From positions 682,001 through 746,000 of the forward strand of contig JANUWF010001050.1 in assembly GCA_026120185.1 (NCBI GenBank): a DNA stretch of 64,000 nucleotides, in the 5' to 3' direction. This document shows, one piece after another, positions 58,778 through 64,000 of the stretch. The notes below the pieces were generated by a model. The model ran no database searches. It worked only from the letters and a program-made list of their open reading frames with translations, and was not told the DNA's origin. This DNA comes from Voacanga thouarsii (lineage: Eukaryota > Streptophyta > Magnoliopsida > Gentianales > Apocynaceae). Every line of letters starts with the position of its first letter. Position 1 is the first letter of the stretch. A program made the translations under genes and the position numbers.

Positions 58778-61379
58778 ATGACGATGAGCAACAGCAACAA
58801 CAACAACGTTGGTAATGGGCAGAACTTGGGAGACACAACGCTGACAAAAATGTTTGTTGGGGGCTTAGCATGGGAGACTCCTAAAGAAGCTATGAGAGAG
58901 CACTTTGAGAAATATGGTGAGATCTTGGAGGCCGTCATCATCTCCGACAAGGTCACCGGCAGATCCAAGGGCTATGGTTTTGTAAGTATATATAAATCAA
59001 ATCTAGCCACAAACATTCGTCTCATTACTGCATGTGCTAGCTAGCAGCCGTAGATCATTTGTTAAATCTCTTCGCATTGCAGGTGACGTTTAAGGAACCG
59101 GAGGCGGCCAAGAAGGCCTGCGAGGATCCCACTCCGATCATCAACGGCCGCCGTGCCAACTGCAATCTGGCTTCCCTTGGCGCCAGACGCCAACCCAGAC
59201 CTGCTTCCATCAATATGCCACCACTCCAACCCCAAGGTACCTTTTAACTTTTCCCGTAAGTTGCCGCCTTATACAAATTCTTTTTTTTTTTTTAATTCAC
59301 AAACCAAAACAAAATAAACAAATGATCACTTCGTTTTCTAATATTGGCATTTTTCATTTTTGTTTTGCAAGACAAATTTCTCACTTTTTCTCTTCGGGCT
59401 AGGAAATTTATGAGGGTCTAATGTTTTTTTTTAATTTTTTTGGGGGCAAAATTGAAAATTGAAGGAGGCATTGTTGGACCAAGGGCCACAACAGCAGCAC
59501 CTGCTAATCACGTGCAGTGGTACTATCCAGCGGGGGCAGCTGCAGCTTCCCCCTTCCATCATCAGCACCATCAGCCAGTTCCTTTCTATGGGTATTTTAT
59601 TAAATTAAGTACTTGTCTATGATCTCATTAGAGGCTCCACCTCCATTTTTTACCACTTGGCCCGACCCGAGTTTCACTTACTAATTATCAATCTTCTTTC
59701 AGGTACTCCCCCACCTACATTGCAGCTGACATGCCTTACAATCATGTAAGTTAAACAACCAAGACTAGTTTTAGTATTTACCTTCTCTCGCAAAATGTGA
59801 TTTTTGAAAAGTTTCCGCTAACCCTTATTAATATGGACGAAATTAGAAACTTAGTGTTATTGAGCATTTGATTCGGAATTCAAGAAAATGAAATTAGTTT
59901 CTTTTTATATGATTATTTTAATTGATTTACAATTTTTTTTAAAAAAATTAGGTAATTAATCAATATTTTCTATTTTACTTCAAAGAATTTCTCTTTATTA
60001 ATTAAAATTTAAAACTTTATGAGTTGTAAATATATTTAATTTATTTTTATTTCTCACTATAAATATACAAATAATTAGGGATATTTGTAAAAAAAATTAC
60101 CCTCTTTAATTTTTATTTTTCTACAAATACCCATTTTTAATACCGTGAGTATTTATGTACTTATAGTGAGAAATGAAAATAAATTAAATATACTTACAAT
60201 ACAAAATTTTAGAATTTAATTATTTCTTAATAAAAAGAGAAATTCATTGATGATAAAATAAAAAATGTTGATTAATTAACTAAAAAAATTTATTTTTTTG
60301 AAAACTTATAAATCAGTTAAAATGAAAGATAAAATAGAACGTATTGAGTAATTAAAATAGATAGATAAAAAGAGACGGAGGAAGTAGTATATTTTATTGT
60401 GATATTTTCTTCTTAGAGAAAAACTAGAGACAAATATGTGAATGTAAAAATGGCACTGACATTGACGGGTTTCGGTGGTGTTTGTTGTGATGATATATTG
60501 ATATGTACAGAAGCTAAGCTACACAGGAGGGTCCTACATGAATGGGCATTTCTCACAAGTGTATCCAAGTCAGCCCATGGTGGGAGCAAACACATTGATG
60601 CCCATGTACCCATTGTATCATTTCCATCAATCCCAGACAATGGGCCTTCCAGCTCATATGTACTCTCCGACAGCTCCTGGACCAATGCCTTCAGTCCCCG
60701 CCTTGATATCAAAGCCCACACCTATTGCTCCTAACACAGGTAAAGGACTGGACTGCTGGCACATTTTCCATATTTTACTTTGTTGTCCTATCTCTTCAAA
60801 GGGGGAAAAGCAGAAAAATACTGAAAGGGTTTTCCTCAAATCCATGTCCATATATTTGTGCACAATTTGCCTTAAAGCTTTGATGGGTCATTTTTAATTC
60901 CAAAATGGGAATTTTTTTATATATTTCCTCAAATATCTTATCTCGCGAAAAATAAGAATAATATAATATAGTGTCTGTTTTATAACAAGTATGCCCGTGT
61001 AAAGATAATTATGTTCATTTAGACCAAAATAATAATAATAAAATTAGTGGTATATAGCATTATTGAAACAAATAATTAAATTGAGAGATTTTTTTTTTTT
61101 GGCTGGAAGGGATGGAGAATTATTGGAAATCTTGTTGAATAGTGATGGTGATGATTTGCTCACATGGCATGGAAGGGCTCATGGACATGTGGGTCTGAAC
61201 TCTTTGGAAGGAATCTGATCAAACATTTCCCAGATATAGTAAAGAGCAATAAGAAAACAACTATGCCACTTGTGGTTATATACAATTGTAGACTGATACC
61301 TATAGATACAGTTTGTTTGGCTGTGGAATGAATAGGTACACTTGGGGCATCGACTACTGAAGCTTTAAAGATCAGCTAG
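58778..61379 (+). CDS. Single-RRM RNA-binding protein, RBM24/38-like plant family, 266 aa
   Basis: Exons: 58778-58981, 59083-59236, 59465-59591, 59703-59745, 60511-60739 and 61336-61379, all GT-AG, total 801 nt in frame. After an Asn-rich head, one RRM covers about residues 23-100, with RNP2 MFVGGLAW and RNP1 KGYGFVTF (split by intron 1 after GYGF) and [17 protein letters not shown] and DKVTGRSKG between them. The rest is low-complexity Gln/His/Pro/Tyr-rich sequence ([59 protein letters not shown]). This matches the plant group related to animal RBM24/RBM38, which includes an ABA-regulated Arabidopsis member. It likely binds mRNA in nucleus or cytoplasm; targets are unknown. Intron 4 contains a MITE. 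Confidence 0.9.
59870..60386. mobile_element. Stowaway-like foldback MITE in intron 4 of the RRM gene
   Basis: Arms of about 230 bp are inverted around 60095-60125. Shared blocks are TTAATCAA(T/C)ATTTT, GAATTTCTCTTT, TATATTTAATTTATTTT and ATTTCTCACTATAA. The right end reads GAGACGGAGGAAGTA, the Stowaway CTCCCTCCGTC word in reverse complement; the left end is degraded. Confidence 0.7.
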
Positions 61380-61398
61380 AGGCAAAAATAATAATAAC

Positions 61399-61450
61399 AG
61401 GAGGAGGAGGAGGAGGAAGGCGGTGGTGGTGTCGGGGCGGCGGAGGTGGC
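61399..61450 (+). repeat. G-rich GGA/GGT/GGC repeat in the presumed 3' UTR of the RRM gene
   Basis: Runs of AGGAGGAGG pass into GGTGGTGG and GGGGCGGCGG, starting 20 bp after the stop codon. Many GG pairs close together could form a two-layer G-quadruplex in RNA. Confidence 0.7.
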
Positions 61451-62659
61451 TGCTCAGAACAACATTATTAATGATCAGTCTGCAGCAGTGGCTTATGATC
61501 TTCTTTCCATTTATTTATTATTTTTCCCTTTTTTAGGCAGTGCTAATTAGATTCATTCATTCTCTCTCCTTCCTCTAACATGTATTTCCAACTTGAGCTG
61601 AAAAGAAAATATTGTAATTGAATTATATGTATGAATGATCCCTCATATCTAATGAGATATGCTTAATTTCATGGCTCAATTCAAACTTAACTTCATGTAT
61701 TTGTCCATGTTCAGCTACTATTTCTCTCATCTTATACTTCTATTTTGATTCTCTTTATGCATTTTCTATTGGGGTGCTGCATAAGTTTGTGTTAGAGGTT
61801 GGAAGTGAAGAATCAAATAATATTCAGGGCAAAGGTAGATGAAGAAAAATGTTCCATTTTTTTTTCCATATATCTAAAAACGGTATAATAAATTGTCACT
61901 TTTTGTAAATAAATAGAATTTAATGAAAAATCCACACTATGGACAGTTGGATTGGACGCGATAGATTCTTTGTATATAATATTTTTTTTTCTAAGAGTAA
62001 TTAACTTGTACTTTTGTCTTAGAAATGACGTTAATTTTTGTGATTATATATAAAAAAAAAGGATTTGATTCAAATTATTTAAGTAGATTTGCAAAAAAGA
62101 CCTCCTGCAAGAGAAAGCATAATGTTACTTGCATAAAGTAAGTATAAGGTACATAAATATAGAAGGGAAAGGCATAGGCAGCTTTCTGTCAAATGTCTCA
62201 CATGGTGGCTTTCCGCAAAGATGGTCATTCATTAAAAAAAAAAAAAACTATTAAAATGTGTTTATATTTAAATTCTTATCTGAATTTAAAATTATTTTAA
62301 TTTAAAAAATTATTATTTTATATTTTTTTATTTTTCTAAAATTATCATATATTCACGTCACATTATATTTTCTCTTTAATTTCATCTTATCCTTCTCGAT
62401 TCTGCATATATAATTTTTTATTATATTTTTATAAATTTATTTTAATTTAATTTTTATCCACTTAAAGAATAATTTAATACAGGAAAAAATAGTCTATAGA
62501 AATAAATTTGCATTATGACTTGACAAAGCTTTCTCATTTTCAAGATTGATGCACTTTTGTTGAAAAACTTTTACGATAGGTTGCTTTTCGGCAACATATC
62601 ATAGAAACAATTTAATACCCAAAAAAAAAAAGGGTAAAGGCAACTGGCTAGGGGTATGC
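61451..62659. other. 3' flank of the RRM gene and AT-rich spacer
   Basis: It is probably 3' UTR up to about 61650 (polyadenylation-like region, AT-rich). No gene is seen beyond that. Confidence 0.45.
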
Positions 62660-62667
62660 CCCAAATC

Positions 62668-63642
62668 TAGAGCTGTCAAAATGGGTCAGCACAGACCCAC
62701 GTGAGTTGATAGAAATATAGATCAAAATGGGCCAACTTATTTTTTTGATAAGCTGTAAAATTCTAAATCTAGTGCAATCCTTCTTAGTCCATGAACTAGC
62801 TCATGGGCCATTTATATATAAATAATATTTTTTAAAAAATTTTCATATCATATTTATATTTTTCAATCTTTAATTCTAATTTTAATATAAATATAATGAA
62901 TCAAATTATAACTTAAAATAAAATATAAATATAAAATAATAAATTAAATATATTTTATCTATTATATTTTACGTACATAATTCTACATAAATTTATAATT
63001 TTAACATATTCGAGAATTAAACATCACAAACCACATATTAAATTCATAACTCTCAAATATATAAATACAATAATTCAATTTAAAAGTTTAAATTTAGAAA
63101 TATCAAAATTAAAAATCAATATATTTTTTTCACAATTTCATAAAAAGGCCATGAAAGGTTAAAAATATTGCTCATACAGCCAGTCTACTAAAAAGATGTA
63201 CATTCTTCAATCATCTAAACTTTCTTTAATTATTTTATTTGAATCTACTAGACGATGATATATTTGACATGATTATTTCAAGGTCGAATTGTTCATCTAA
63301 TAATCACAAATTACAATAAGAAAAAATAATATAATTAGTATTATACTTACTAATTATTAATTAATTAAAAAATTAAAAAAATTGTTAAATATTACCATCA
63401 TCATCTATAATTAGTATGTGGTTTTAACTTTTGAAATTTTTGTAATTTTTGAATTTAAAAATTAAAAAAAAAAAGAGATGGCCCATGAGCCAAGCTCGAC
63501 CCAACCTCACTCAACCCATGGACTTTATGGGTCAGGCCAAATAGGCCTGATTGAAATATAAGTCTAAAAAATTGAAACTTACCTCAACTCATACTTGTGG
63601 GTCAGGCCTGATGTATGGACTTAATTCATTTTGATAGCTCTA
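62668..63642. mobile_element. Non-autonomous hAT element (975 bp)
   Basis: Inverted ends TAGAGCTGTCAAAATGGGT (left) and TAGAGCTATCAAAATGAAT (right, reverse complement) are flanked by 8-bp CCCAAATC (62660-62667) and TCCAAATC (63643-63650), 7 of 8 identical, as for hAT. Subterminal GGGCCA/TGGCCC-type words repeat near both ends. The middle is AT-rich with no transposase ORF. Confidence 0.85.
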
Positions 63643-63650
63643 TCCAAATC

Positions 63651-64000
63651 ATTCAATGGTTTATAAATTTTCATTTAAATTTTTTAAAATTGATTTCATG
63701 TTACAAATAGAAACATTAGAAGATGGTCGATAGTGCAAAGAGAATCGACACTAACAATCCACATGCTATTAACTAGAAGAAAATTGTCCTTTTATTATAT
63801 ATCTTATTTTTTTTTACTGGTTTCGCTCTATAGTTTTATAAATATTTATATTTAAAATGAAATGTTACATTATCCATTTATTTCATAAAATACTATTCAG
63901 TTTGTTTTTTCTTCTATTTGTTTGCTATAATAAAAATACTATATGTTCCTTCCCTGCAAATTTCTTATTGAAATAATTCGATTGTATACAACAAAATATA
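63651..64000. other. AT-rich spacer to window end
   Basis: Nothing recognisable. Confidence 0.5.

Noticed and set aside
1..64000. CRISPR arrays, bacterial operons, organelle gene clusters, tRNA or rRNA genes
   Set aside because: No such structure was found. tRNA-like words are primer binding sites beside LTRs.

Overview
This is nuclear DNA from a flowering plant, most likely a eudicot. Genes have short exons with GT-AG introns, the spaces between genes are very AT-rich, and the mobile elements are plant types: Ty3/gypsy, Ty1/copia including a Sirevirus, Mutator-like, hAT and Stowaway-like elements, and a plant pararetrovirus relic. I cannot name the species.

Left part, 1-23 kb, is a nest of LTR retrotransposons. 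A small chromovirus-like gypsy element on the minus strand (LTR 22853-23182; gag in two pieces) was hit twice. A 10.9 kb Sirevirus-type copia element (11372-22258) sits in its gag, with a near-perfect 5-bp target duplication. A Tekay/Del-like gypsy element, of which decayed pol (3782-5928) and a roughly 5 kb 3' LTR (5930-10899) remain, sits further left. That LTR holds an endogenous pararetrovirus fragment (about 8600-9375). The Tekay-like pol is itself cut at 3781/3782 by a minus-strand element primed by tRNA-Asp (LTR 2254-3781), whose far end lies outside the window.

Middle part, 24.5-32.5 kb, is a three-layer nest. A Mutator-like element (24529-32495) has long inverted ends and a perfect 9-bp target duplication, and carries a broken piece of a class II DAHP synthase gene, so it is a Pack-MULE. 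A gypsy element (25123-31733, duplication ACTAG) landed inside that DAHP synthase piece. A solo LTR (29952-31317, duplication GTTGT) of the same family as the LTR at 2254-3781 then landed in the second LTR of that gypsy element.

Right part, 33.7-64 kb, holds three apparently intact host genes, all on the plus strand. They are an eight-exon class IV aminotransferase-like gene (33751-38078, 352 aa), an NF-YB histone-fold transcription factor (45129-47458, 162 aa, with a 6-nt microexon), and a single-RRM RNA-binding protein (58778-61379, 266 aa). Between the first two lies a copia element (39194-44416, duplication CATAT) that carries an intron-containing, broken RKD (RWP-RK) gene copy in antisense between its gag and pol remnants. 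The remaining space is AT-rich and holds several foldback or MITE-like elements and a 975-bp non-autonomous hAT element.

The three host genes belong to unrelated processes and show no joint pathway. The most noteworthy content is the host-gene capture by mobile elements (DAHP synthase by a MULE, RKD in a copia element) and the datable nesting. All exon models were made by eye from splice consensus, reading frame and family similarity.
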